Origin: a virus
Strand: one strand, 5' to 3'
Length of the DNA stretch: 43,479 nucleotides
IMG/VR virus record: IMGVR_UViG_3300030060_000826
Location: 1-43,479 of that record
The notes beneath the pieces were generated by a model. It made no database searches, was not told the origin of the DNA, and was given only the letters and a program-made list of their open reading frames with translations. Every line of letters starts with the position of its first letter. The stretch's first letter is position 1. Shown piece after piece: positions 32,429 to 41,600 of the stretch. A program made the translations under genes and the position numbers.

Positions 32429-32821
32429 ATGATACAAGCACTAATAGGACCAATCGCAAACCTCGCAGGAACGTGGTTTCAAAACAAAATAGAAAAAACA
32501 AAGGCAGATGGACAGGCTAAAGTTGCAGAGGCAAAAGCTCGTGCTTCTGTTGCTGAGAAGGTTGCAACAGGTGAAGTCGAGTGGGAAGGTAAGATGGCAG
32601 ATGCTACAGTGGATTCGTGGAAAGACGAGTTTGCCTTAGTCGTACTATTAGCTCCTGCTATATTAGTATTTATACCCGGAATGACAGACTATGTTAAACA
32701 AGGATTTGATATATTGGCAACTTTGCCAGAGTGGTATCAGTACCTCTTATATATTGCAATTAGTGCATCTTTTGGAATCAAGGGTGTCGGACAAGCAGCA
32801 AAGATGTTCAAAAAGAAATAA
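32429..32821 (+). CDS. Holin-like membrane protein
   Basis: 130 residues. N-terminal amphipathic helix (LIGPIANLAGTWFQNKIEKT), Ala/Lys helix, EGKMADATVDSWKDEFALVV, first TM helix (VVLLAPAILVFIPGM), then FDILATLPEWYQYLLYIAIS with second TM and FGIKGVGQAAKMF. The two-TM plan with DSWKDEF, PEWYQY and FGI motifs is the pattern of a phage holin family related to the 3-TM gene-transfer-agent holins. It is near LysM and lysozyme genes. It would permit release of the lysozyme. Confidence 0.75.
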   Translation: MIQALIGPIANLAGTWFQNKIEKTKADGQAKVAEAKARASVAEKVATGEVEWEGKMADATVDSWKDEFALVVLLAPAILVFIPGMTDYVKQGFDILATLPEWYQYLLYIAISASFGIKGVGQAAKMFKKK

Positions 32822-32831
32822 GGAGACTTAA

Positions 32832-33242
32832 ATGGCGAACAACAAAAACGGTAATGGTAAAAATAAATCTACTACAGGTAGTTTTATAGGTGATATAGTA
32901 AAAGCTACTAAGGCAGGTGGTGCAAGTGCTATGACTAAGAAAGTTAAAGTCAAAAAGAATGAAACTTTAAGTGATATAGCAAAAGCAAATAATACAACAT
33001 TACGAAAGTTAATGTCTTTAAATCCTAAATTTAAAACAGGTCAAGATAAAGGTTCTCCTACAAAAGGAACAATAGAACAAAAAACAATAAGAGTTGGTGC
33101 TACAGTAATAGTTCCTGACCCACACACATTTAAAAAAGGAAAGTTAACTCGTGTAACACCTAAAAATAAAAAAGATGTTTACAAAAAAGTTACTAAAAAA
33201 CAATTCAAAGAAATGAATGTGCCACTAAAAAAGAAAAAATAA
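32832..33242 (+). CDS. LysM-domain protein
   Basis: 136 residues; AGGAG precedes the ATG. LysM core: KVKKNETLSDIAKANNTTLR, KLMSLNPKF, then RVGATVIVPD. LysM binds N-acetylglucosamine-containing glycans such as peptidoglycan. Basic flanks (KKVKVKKNE and a Lys-rich end). Lies between holin-like and lysozyme genes, so it probably targets or tethers something to the cell wall at lysis or entry. No signal peptide. Confidence 0.85.
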   Translation: MANNKNGNGKNKSTTGSFIGDIVKATKAGGASAMTKKVKVKKNETLSDIAKANNTTLRKLMSLNPKFKTGQDKGSPTKGTIEQKTIRVGATVIVPDPHTFKKGKLTRVTPKNKKDVYKKVTKKQFKEMNVPLKKKK

Positions 33243-33508
33243 TGTCAGATACAGTGTCTGCAATAAATAGAATAATAGAAGACTATATATTACCAAGTGT
33301 TCAAATGCATGGTGGTCATGTTAAGTTACAATCTTTTAAAGATGGTGTAGCTACAATATTTTTAAGTGGTGCTTGTAGTGGATGTGCAATGTCTACACAA
33401 ACATTAAAGATGGGTATAGAGAATATGTTAAAGCATTACATACCTGAAGTCTTAGCAGTAGAGGGAATAGAAGACCCTAATTCCACAGTGAGTCCATATT
33501 ATCAATGA
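33242..33508 (+). CDS. NifU/Nfu C-terminal-like protein
   Basis: 88 residues. A single NifU C-terminal domain: INRIIEDYILPSVQMHGGHV, then KLQSFKDGVATIFLSGACSG, CAMSTQTLKMGIENMLKHYI, PEVLAVEGI. The C-x2-C in SGACSGCAMS binds the transferable Fe-S cluster in Nfu proteins. It could repair or load host or phage Fe-S enzymes during infection, including the Cas4-like nuclease here. Overlaps the LysM gene as TAATG. An unusual auxiliary gene. Confidence 0.88.
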   Translation: MSDTVSAINRIIEDYILPSVQMHGGHVKLQSFKDGVATIFLSGACSGCAMSTQTLKMGIENMLKHYIPEVLAVEGIEDPNSTVSPYYQ

Positions 33509-33633
33509 CACTAAAAGCTAGAATTTATTTAAAGTTATCATCATCTATATGCAAGATAGGTAATTATTTTTGGCATAAGCATGTTAAAGAAATACGAAAA
33601 CAACAAATGGATTTAGGGTTTAAAAGAATATGA
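33505..33633 (+). CDS. Small basic hypothetical protein
   Basis: 42 residues. ATG overlaps the NifU-like stop and its stop overlaps the lysozyme ATG (both ATGA), the strongest evidence that it is real. Sequence MTLKARIYLKLSSSICKIGN then YFWHKHVKEIRKQQ is a basic amphipathic helix. Function unknown, perhaps lysis regulation. Confidence 0.6.
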   Translation: MTLKARIYLKLSSSICKIGNYFWHKHVKEIRKQQMDLGFKRI

Positions 33634-34097
33634 ATTTAAAAAAACTACAAGATGAATTAGCTAAAGATGAGGGCATAAAATATGAATTGTACCTCTGCAC
33701 AGAAAATCATTTAACTGGAGGTATAGGACATCTTATAACAGAATGGGATGCAGATTACTATGGTAAACCTATAGGATATCCTGTGCCTGAAGAACAAGTC
33801 AATGAATGGTTTGAGAGAGACATAGCAACAACTATAAACGATTGTAAACTATTGTTCTCTCAATTTGATAACTTGCCTGAAGACATACAGCATGTACTAG
33901 CAAATATGTGTTTTCAACTTGGTAGACCAAGACTATCCAATTTTAAGAACATGATTGCTGCTGTAGAGAATAATGATTGGGAAAAAATGGCAGACGAGAT
34001 GGAAGACTCTCGTTGGTTCAAGCAAACAAAAAACAGAGCTAAGCGTTTAATAGCAATCGTTGACAGGCAATATTACAGAGAGAATGTACCAACATGA
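33630..34097 (+). CDS. T4-type lysozyme (GH24) with Cys at the Asp position
   Basis: 155 residues. GH24 fold: KDEGIKYELYLCTENHLTGG then IGHLITEWD, the middle (INDCKLLFSQFDNLPEDIQH), CFQLGRPRLSNFKNMIAAVE and RWFKQTKNRAKRL. Against T4 lysozyme the catalytic Glu aligns at E14 and Thr at T29, and the position of Asp20 is C23 (spacings 9 and 15 are kept). It cleaves peptidoglycan at lysis. Overlaps the next gene as ATGA; no signal peptide, so it needs the holin. Confidence 0.88.
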   Translation: MNLKKLQDELAKDEGIKYELYLCTENHLTGGIGHLITEWDADYYGKPIGYPVPEEQVNEWFERDIATTINDCKLLFSQFDNLPEDIQHVLANMCFQLGRPRLSNFKNMIAAVENNDWEKMADEMEDSRWFKQTKNRAKRLIAIVDRQYYRENVPT

Positions 34098-34456
34098 GTA
34101 GAACATTAACAGAAAGACAACAAAAGTTTCTAGCTGTTTTATTTGATGAAGCAGGTGGAGATGTTGTAGCTGCAAAAAAACTTGCAGGTTATTCTGAAAG
34201 CTCTAGTACGACAGATATAGTTAAATCTATGAAAGAAGAGATACTAGAAGCGACACAATTATTTATGAGTAGAAATGCACCAAAAGCTGCAATGGCTATG
34301 GTTAGTGGTTTATATGACCCTACAGAGTTAGGCATTAGAGATAAGATGTCTGCTGCAAAAGAATTACTAGACAGGACAGGCTTAGTTAAGACTGAAAAGA
34401 TGCAAGTAGAAAGCACAGGTGGTGTTATGCTATTGCCTGCAAAGAATGATGGATAG
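34094..34456 (+). CDS. Small terminase subunit candidate
   Basis: 120 residues. N-terminal TERQQKFLAVLFDEAGGDVV then AAKKLAGYSES resembles the helix-turn-helix of small terminase proteins; the central helix and YDPTELGIRDKMSAAKELLD, DRTGLVKTEKM fit the C-terminal oligomerisation region. It recognises phage DNA and feeds it to TerL. Located directly upstream of another DNA-binding packaging protein and TerL. Confidence 0.75.
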   Translation: MSRTLTERQQKFLAVLFDEAGGDVVAAKKLAGYSESSSTTDIVKSMKEEILEATQLFMSRNAPKAAMAMVSGLYDPTELGIRDKMSAAKELLDRTGLVKTEKMQVESTGGVMLLPAKNDG

Positions 34457-34850
34457 AAGTTTAGGAAAGTGGAAGCTACCACAACCAACAGACTTAAAAG
34501 ATGAAGACCACAAAGATTGGATACAAATACCTAGAATAGCTAGAACTATTCCTTTTGGTTATAAGATAAACAATGAAGACCCTGACTTACTTGACCCAAT
34601 ACCTTTTGAGTTAGAAGCCATAGAGATGGCTAGAAAATATGTAAAGCAATATTCTTATCGTGAAGTAGCTAATTGGCTAACATCAAAAACAGATAGAATA
34701 ATATCTCATGTAGGTTTAAGAAAAAGGTTAATGTATGAAAGACAACGTAAGGACAAAGCTCGAACTCTTAGAAAGTGGGCAGCTTATGCCGAGAAAGCAA
34801 TCGAGAAAGCGAAAGCTATCGAAGAAAAAACCACAGGTGCAAAAGCCTAA
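34449..34850 (+). CDS. Second terminase-associated HTH protein
   Basis: 133 residues from the ATG overlapping the preceding stop. Conserved blocks: DRSLGKWKLPQPTDLKDEDH, KDWIQIPRIARTIPFGYKIN, EAIEMARKYVKQYSYREVAN with helix-turn-helix-like REVANWLTSKTDRIISHVGL. This family regularly precedes TerL in marine phages. It may be the DNA-recognition terminase component or cooperate with the previous protein. Charged coiled-coil end overlaps the TerL start. Confidence 0.75.
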   Translation: MDRSLGKWKLPQPTDLKDEDHKDWIQIPRIARTIPFGYKINNEDPDLLDPIPFELEAIEMARKYVKQYSYREVANWLTSKTDRIISHVGLRKRLMYERQRKDKARTLRKWAAYAEKAIEKAKAIEEKTTGAKA

Positions 34851-36288
34851 GATACAAGAAGTATCAGATGTAGAGGCAGTTCCTGTAGAAGAACAAAATA
34901 TAGTATTCAAACCTAATGCAGGTCCTCAAACAGAGTTTCTTGCAGCAGGTGAAAGAGAAGTTTTATATGGTGGTTCAGCAGGTGGTGGTAAATCATATGC
35001 TATGCTTGCAGACCCTTTACGTTATATGGGTCATCCATCATTTAGTGGGTTGCTACTGCGACACACAACAGAAGAACTTAGAGAACTTATATTTAAATCT
35101 AAGGAAATGTATCCTCAAATATGGAAGGGTATTAAGTGGTCAGAAAGAAAGATGCAATGGGAAGCACCATCAGGTGCAAGATTATGGATGTCATACTTAG
35201 ACCGTGACGATGATGTACTTCGTTATCAAGGTTTGGCATTTAGTTGGATAGGGTTTGATGAATTAACCCAATGGTCTACTCCGTATGCTTGGAATTATAT
35301 GCGTTCACGTTTGCGTTCTACTGCACATGATTTACCTGTGTATATGAGAGCAACAACAAACCCGGGAGGTCCGGGTCATCAGTGGGTCAAGAAAATGTTC
35401 ATTGACCCTGCACCATACGGAAAACAATTTGATGCCACAGATATTGAGTCAGGTAATGTCCTTGCCTATCCAAAAGGACACAGTAAAGCAGGACAAGCGT
35501 TATTTAAAAGAAGATTTATACCTGCAAGATTATCGGACAACCCATATCTTGCAGAGCAAGGTGACTATGAAGCAATGCTTCTATCCTTACCTGAACACCA
35601 ACGTAAGCAGTTGCTTGAAGGTGATTGGGATATTAAAGAAGGTGCTGCTTTTACTGAGTTTGATAGGAATATTCACGTTATTGAACCTTTTTCAATTCCA
35701 AGAAATTGGGTTAAATTTCGTGCTTGTGACTACGGTTATGGCTCTTATAGTGGTGTGTTGTGGTTTGCTGTTTCTCCAGACGAGCAGATTATTGTATATA
35801 GAGAGTTGTATGTTAGCAAAGTCCTTGCCACAGATTTGGCAGATATGATATTAGAGCTAGAAGCTGATGATGGAAATATTAAGTACGGTGTGTTGGATAG
35901 TAGCCTTTGGCATAAACGTGGGGATACTGGTCCATCTCTTGCAGAACAGATGATTATGAAGGGATGTCGCTTTAGACCTTCAGACAGAAGTAGAGGCAGT
36001 CGTGTATCAGGTAAAAATGAAATACACAGAAGATTACAAGTAGATGAGTTTACAGAGCAACCTAGGTTAGTGTTTTTTAATAACTGTACAAATATGATAT
36101 CACAGTTACCTGCTTTACCACTAGATAAAAAAAATCCTGAAGATGTGGACACAAGAGCAGAAGACCACTTGTATGATGCGTTAAGATATGGTATAATGTC
36201 AAGACCAAGGTTTAGTATATTTGACTATGACCCAATCGGAAGACCTAGTAGCAGTATGCCAATGGCAGATTCTACTTTTGGATATTAA
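34735..36288 (+). CDS. terL: Large terminase subunit
   Basis: 517 residues. Packaging ATPase: Walker A YGGSAGGGKSYAML, Walker B SWIGFDELTQW, and coupling TTNPGGPGHQWVK. Nuclease domain: FRACDYGYGSYSGVLWF, KYGVLDSSLW, AEDHLYDALRYG with the catalytic acids. It drives DNA into the prohead and cuts concatemers. The chosen ATG overlaps the upstream gene by 116 bases; an ATG at 34786 is an alternative. Basic N-terminal extension (PRKQSRKRKLSKKK). Confidence 0.95.
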   Translation: MKDNVRTKLELLESGQLMPRKQSRKRKLSKKKPQVQKPKIQEVSDVEAVPVEEQNIVFKPNAGPQTEFLAAGEREVLYGGSAGGGKSYAMLADPLRYMGHPSFSGLLLRHTTEELRELIFKSKEMYPQIWKGIKWSERKMQWEAPSGARLWMSYLDRDDDVLRYQGLAFSWIGFDELTQWSTPYAWNYMRSRLRSTAHDLPVYMRATTNPGGPGHQWVKKMFIDPAPYGKQFDATDIESGNVLAYPKGHSKAGQALFKRRFIPARLSDNPYLAEQGDYEAMLLSLPEHQRKQLLEGDWDIKEGAAFTEFDRNIHVIEPFSIPRNWVKFRACDYGYGSYSGVLWFAVSPDEQIIVYRELYVSKVLATDLADMILELEADDGNIKYGVLDSSLWHKRGDTGPSLAEQMIMKGCRFRPSDRSRGSRVSGKNEIHRRLQVDEFTEQPRLVFFNNCTNMISQLPALPLDKKNPEDVDTRAEDHLYDALRYGIMSRPRFSIFDYDPIGRPSSSMPMADSTFGY

Positions 36289-36297
36289 GGATAAAAC

Positions 36298-38472
36298 ATG
36301 GCAGAAAAAGATGAAATAACATTAGATGATGAATCAATAGCTTTAGAAGATACTGAGGAGTCTGCCACAAATGATGTGGATGTTAGTGGAATAATACCAT
36401 TCATAATGGAAAGATATCAACGAGCAGAGGACTATCGTGAGAACGATGAACAAAGGTGGTTGAGGTCTTACAGAAACTATAGGGGGTTATACGGAAGTGA
36501 TGTTCAATTTACTGAAGCAGAAAAGTCAAGAGTATTTATTAAAATTACCAAAACAAAAACTCTCGCAGCTTATGGACAAATTGTTGATGTATTATTTGCA
36601 GGCAACAAGTTTCCTATTAGCATTGAGCCAACGATATTACCTGATGGTGTCGCAAGCGATGTCAGCTTTGACCCTAAAGAACCTCAACAGTTGCGTAATC
36701 AAACTAGTGAAGCCAATATGGAAACACCTTATGGCTTTATGGGTGATGGTAAAGAATTACCTAAAGGAGCTACTTTTGAAAGTCTACAACAAGGTCTTGG
36801 ACCTTTGGAAGAAGATTTATCAGAAATTGAAGGCTTGGAAGAAGGGGTAGGTAAAACACCTTCTGCTATTACACTTAGTCCTTCCATGATTGCTGCCAAA
36901 GCAATGGAAAAGAAAATAATGGACCAACTACAAGAGTCAGGTGCTAGTAAACAATTAAGAAGCACAGCTTTTGAAATGGCTTTATTTGGTACAGGTGTAA
37001 TGAAAGGTCCGTTTGCTATGGACAAGGAATATCCTAATTGGGATGATGAGGGTAATTACAGTCCTATATTTAAAACAATACCATCAACATCTCATGTATC
37101 AGTATGGAACTTCTTTCCTGACCCTGATGCAGCTAATATGGATGAAGCACAATATGTAATTGAAAGACATAAAATGTCAAGGTCACAGTTACGTTCTCTA
37201 AAGAAAAGACCATACTTCCGTTCTAATGTAATAGATGAAGTTATAGAATCAGGTGAGTCTTACGATAAAAAATATTGGGAAGATGATTTATCTGACTATT
37301 CTCCTGACTACGGAATATATAGATTTGAAGTATTAGAATATTGGGGAATGTGTGAAGTTGAAATGCTTGAGTCAAATGGAGTAGAGATACCTGATGAACT
37401 CAAGGAGTTTGATGAATTACAAGCGAATATATGGATTAGTAATGGTAAGATAATACGAATGGTTCTTAATCCATTCAAGCCTGCTAAGATACCTTATATG
37501 GCAGCACCTTACGAACTTAATCCATATTCTTTTTTTGGTGTCGGTCTAGCAGAGAACATGGATGACACACAAACCTTGATGAATGGTTTTATGAGAATGG
37601 CAGTTGATAATGCTGTGTTATCAGGAAACTTACTCATAGAGGTAGATGAAACTAATTTAGTTCCGGGTCAAGACTTATCTGTATATCCGGGTAAAGTGTT
37701 TAGAAGACAGGGTGGTGCTCCGGGTCAAGCAATCTTTGGTACAAAGTTTCCTAACGTATCAAATGAAAACTTACAGCTATTTGACAAAGCACGACAACTA
37801 GCAGATGAAAGCACAGGCTTACCATCTTTTGCACACGGACAGACAGGTGTGACAGGTGTAGGTAGAACTGCGTCAGGTATATCTATGCTTATGAACGCTG
37901 CAAGTGGTAGCATAAAAACTGTAATTAAAAATGTAGATGATTATTTACTTACACCTCTAGGCGAAGGTTTATTTAGATTTAACATGCAGTTTGATTATGA
38001 CCCTGAAATAAAGGGTGACTTAGAAGTTGTTGCACGTGGAACAGAAAGTCTCATGGCAAACGAAGTGCGTAGTCAAAGACTTATGCAATTCTTGCAAACT
38101 GCTTCTAATCCTGTACTAGCACCTTTTGCAAAGTTTAATTACATTATAAGAGAAATAGCAAAAGCTATGGACTTAGACCCTGACAAAGTAACTAACAATA
38201 TGGATGAAGCAACTATCCAAGCAGAACTGTTAAAACAATTTCAAGGAACTCAACCACAACAACAAGCTACCCCACCAGCAGGTGCAAATCCACTAGACCC
38301 AACAGGAGCAGGTGGTGGCACTATAGGCACAGGAGTAGCACCAACTCCGGGAGAACAAGGATTTACAGGAACACCTCAAGATGGACAACAGCAACAACAG
38401 CAACAAGCGACAAGTGGTCAGCAACCTCAAACCCCTAGTGGGCAACCTGACCTTACTACAGTCGTTCAATAA
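36298..38472 (+). CDS. Portal protein
   Basis: 724 residues, the podovirus portal length. Core: IPFIMERYQRAEDYRENDEQ, RWLRSYRNYRGLYG, ALFGTGVMKGPFA, VWNFFPDPDAANM and GLPSFAHGQTGVTGVGRTAS. The dodecameric ring sits at the capsid vertex and passes DNA. The C-terminal 80 residues are Gln/Pro/Gly-rich with CAA/CAG repeats (about 38380-38420), low complexity. Follows terL by nine bases. Confidence 0.93.
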   Translation: MAEKDEITLDDESIALEDTEESATNDVDVSGIIPFIMERYQRAEDYRENDEQRWLRSYRNYRGLYGSDVQFTEAEKSRVFIKITKTKTLAAYGQIVDVLFAGNKFPISIEPTILPDGVASDVSFDPKEPQQLRNQTSEANMETPYGFMGDGKELPKGATFESLQQGLGPLEEDLSEIEGLEEGVGKTPSAITLSPSMIAAKAMEKKIMDQLQESGASKQLRSTAFEMALFGTGVMKGPFAMDKEYPNWDDEGNYSPIFKTIPSTSHVSVWNFFPDPDAANMDEAQYVIERHKMSRSQLRSLKKRPYFRSNVIDEVIESGESYDKKYWEDDLSDYSPDYGIYRFEVLEYWGMCEVEMLESNGVEIPDELKEFDELQANIWISNGKIIRMVLNPFKPAKIPYMAAPYELNPYSFFGVGLAENMDDTQTLMNGFMRMAVDNAVLSGNLLIEVDETNLVPGQDLSVYPGKVFRRQGGAPGQAIFGTKFPNVSNENLQLFDKARQLADESTGLPSFAHGQTGVTGVGRTASGISMLMNAASGSIKTVIKNVDDYLLTPLGEGLFRFNMQFDYDPEIKGDLEVVARGTESLMANEVRSQRLMQFLQTASNPVLAPFAKFNYIIREIAKAMDLDPDKVTNNMDEATIQAELLKQFQGTQPQQQATPPAGANPLDPTGAGGGTIGTGVAPTPGEQGFTGTPQDGQQQQQQQATSGQQPQTPSGQPDLTTVVQ

Positions 38473-38620
38473 GTATATTGATTTAGTAATTGCAGAGCAT
38501 CATAAGATATTAGAACAATCGAATGATATGATAACTATACATAGGTCACAAGGAGCTATAGCTAGTTTAGGTAAATTAAAACTACTAAGAGATGAAGTAA
38601 CAGGGTTAGATAAGAAATGA
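38381..38620 (+). CDS. Small helical protein downstream of portal
   Basis: 79 residues in this frame, overlapping the portal end by 92 bases; a GTG at 38438 (about 60 residues) is the likelier start because the first part is a Gln/Asn shadow of the portal repeats. The conserved part is YIDLVIAEHHKILEQSNDMI then HRSQGAIASLGKLKLLRDEV. I associate this helical pattern with a small protein next to portal genes. It overlaps the next start by 4 bases. Confidence 0.6.
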   Translation: MDNSNNSNKRQVVSNLKPLVGNLTLLQSFNKYIDLVIAEHHKILEQSNDMITIHRSQGAIASLGKLKLLRDEVTGLDKK

Positions 38621-41600
38621 GTAAAAAAAGTTTAGTTAGTGGTGTCTTAAATGTAGGTGATGCAGTAAAAAAAGCTGCAGAAAGATTAAAAAAGTCAAGG
38701 CTTAGAGAACTTTTAGATAAGCTACCTGATGAAGAAAAGAAAAATATACCTGCTCAAAAAGACGAAGTAAGTGTGGCAGGTTATCATGGCACTGCTACTA
38801 CACGAGATAAAGATGCTCCATTTTTTAATATTGACTTTGGTAGAAAACAAGATGAGTTTTTAGGAGAAGGATTTTATTTTACAATAGACCCTAAAGTAGC
38901 ATCTCAGTATGCTAATATGAGAGCCATCAATGAATTAGATATGATAGGCAGTAAAGGTGGTGAGGGTTTATATAAATATAGACCTACAGGACAGACAGTT
39001 ACAACTAGTAGTTTATTAAAGGGTATGGATGTAGATGGTAAATCTGTATCAGTAGGACAACAAGTTGGTAAGTTTGATTTATCTGGAATAGAAAATCCCT
39101 TAATAGTAAGAACAGAAAAACAAAGATTAGATGCAAAAGAAAATATAGCAAAGATTAAAGAAGCAGGATATGACTCTATCGTATTTGATAATTTTAAAGA
39201 TAGGTCAAAACAAATATTAGTTTTTCCTGAACATATAGGTAAAGTAGATAAAGATTCAGCTAGAGTAGAAAATTTAGATTTAAGTACACAAACTCAAATG
39301 ATTTCTGTGTTTCCTAAACCTGAAAAACTTTATCCAAAAGGTGAAGCACCGAAAGGTGGTGATTATATAAATCCTGCAACAGGAGAAGTTATTACAAATA
39401 GAAATGTTACCTCTGCTAACATAAAAATTAATCCTGATGGAAGAGCATCCTTTAAGGCTTCAGATGATAATGTAGATAGTGTTGGAACTATAGGTAAAGG
39501 TAATTCACAGATAAAAGCAAACTTATTCAAAACAAGTGCAGGTTGGAAATGGACAAAAGCTCCATCAGGTATGGAAGATATAGGAACATTAGTATCTGTT
39601 ACCCATAAGGGTAAGCATTTTTATACACTAGAAACAGATTTTACAAAGGGTGTTAATTTAAAAAAATATCCTAATCAAAAAGATGAACCCAAACTAAGAC
39701 CAACTGTTGTAGGTAAAATAGAATTAGGTGAACCTGTTGGTGAGATATCTGTAAGGGGAAAACCTCACAAAGTATATAATACTATAAAAGCGTTTAATAA
39801 AGGTGGTGCAACAATGAGTATGAATAAACAAATGGAAATGTTTGATTTAGGTGGACTACGAGACCAAGGTGGTACAATAGACCCTAAGTCTAAGAATCCT
39901 GTTCCTATAGGTTCAACTCAAGAAGAAGTAAGAGATGACATACCTGCACAGTTAAGTGAGGGAGAGTTTGTACTACCTGCAGATGTAGTTAGATATCATG
40001 GCTTAGAAAAGATTATGGGTTTTAGAGACCAAGCTAAAGCAGGCTTACAACGAATGGAACAGATGGGTCAGATGGGTAATGCAGACGAAGCTACGATACC
40101 TGACGGTGTTCCGTTTAAACCAAACTCTAATCCGTTGGCAGATGAAAAAAGAAAAATGGCTATAGGTGGTACAACTGTAAATGTACCTGAAATAGAAATG
40201 CCTAAAGTGGAGGGTGTCAACGTAGCTAAACCTGTAACACAAACATCAAGACCATCTGTTTTTGCTACAGGAGACACAACACAGACAACTCCACTTGCCA
40301 CAGACACAACTCAAGTTGCTGTGCCTACTGCACCTGATTACAGAGTAAGAACAAAAACAGGAGATGCAACTACTTATGGTAAATTGATAGGTAGTGAGTT
40401 TGGACAACAGCAAAAAACAGAAACAATAAAATATGTAAATCCTGATACAAATGAAGAGTTATACATACCATTTGTAAATGGTGAACCTATATACCCAATA
40501 CCTGCAGGATATATACCTGAAGCTGATGTGCCTGTAGAAGAAGAAAAAGAAGACCCAACGAAGGCAGTTAAGACAGCACAAACTATGCAAACAGATGATG
40601 GTGGTGGAGATGATGATGTTAGAGATATAAGAACTACTGAAAGACCTGTAGGCGAAGGCAGTGTATCAGGTTTATTGTCAGCTTTACTAACACCTACTAT
40701 AGGTAAAGTATTTGATGCCTTCAGTGCTCCACCCATGAGTACAAAAGAAAAACAAGATATGCTCGTAAACGAGTTTGGATTTAATATAACAACTCCTATG
40801 ATATTAGGAGATGAAAAAAAAATAGATGAAGAAGATTATATAGAAAGATTTGGTGGAGGTCCTTTTAAAACACCTATTGAAAATTTAGCTAATTTTGCAG
40901 GAGATTTAAACACTATTGACCAATCAACACTATTTAGTGTAGGAACAAAGCCGGGTCAAATAGATTCTCAAACAAGAGGTTTATACGGAATAGACGGTGT
41001 AGCGTATAATATAAATCAAAAAACACCTGCATTACTAGGTGGAGCAGCTAGAGATGCTAACGGTAATGTAATGTATTCTGATGGTAAATCTGCATTTAAT
41101 GACTTAAAAGTGGCGAGAACTACAGGTTGGTATGGAGGTCCTATATCGTTTGTAGCATATATGGGATTAGATGATAAGGCTCAAGATAACTATAGAGCAT
41201 ATCAAGTAGCAAAAGGAAATAAAACACTTGCACAAAATTTACAACGTGTTGGTGCTCCTGATAACTATAAAGTACAAAAAGAAAGATTTAATGTAGGTGG
41301 TAATAATTTTGGTGCAGGTGTAGGAAACAGAGCAAATCCACAAAAAGGTATTTATGTAGGTGCAGGTGCAGGACCTGCAGGTGTAGTTACAGGTAGTTGG
41401 ACAACTAATGCTAACAATGAAAAACAGTTTAGTATTGATGGTGGTGGTACAATTATTGCAGGTAAAACAGGTGTTGTAGGAGACTTTGATGGTGATGGTA
41501 GACCTGACACTGCTCCTGACTCACCTGATATAAGCACTGCCTTATCTCCATCTACAATACAAGCAGGATTGAGTCCAACTGTAATAGATTCTTCTGACCC

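Noticed and set aside
32152-32520. Open frame of 122 codons overlapping two small genes
   Set aside because: It lies across two genes with recognised patterns in other frames and has no conserved feature of its own.
35745-36152. Open frame of 135 codons on the minus strand
   Set aside because: Antisense to the terminase nuclease domain; composition follows the overlapping gene.
38380-38420. CAA/CAG repeat as a mobile or hypervariable element
   Set aside because: It is in frame and encodes the Gln-rich portal tail; simple low complexity is enough to explain it.
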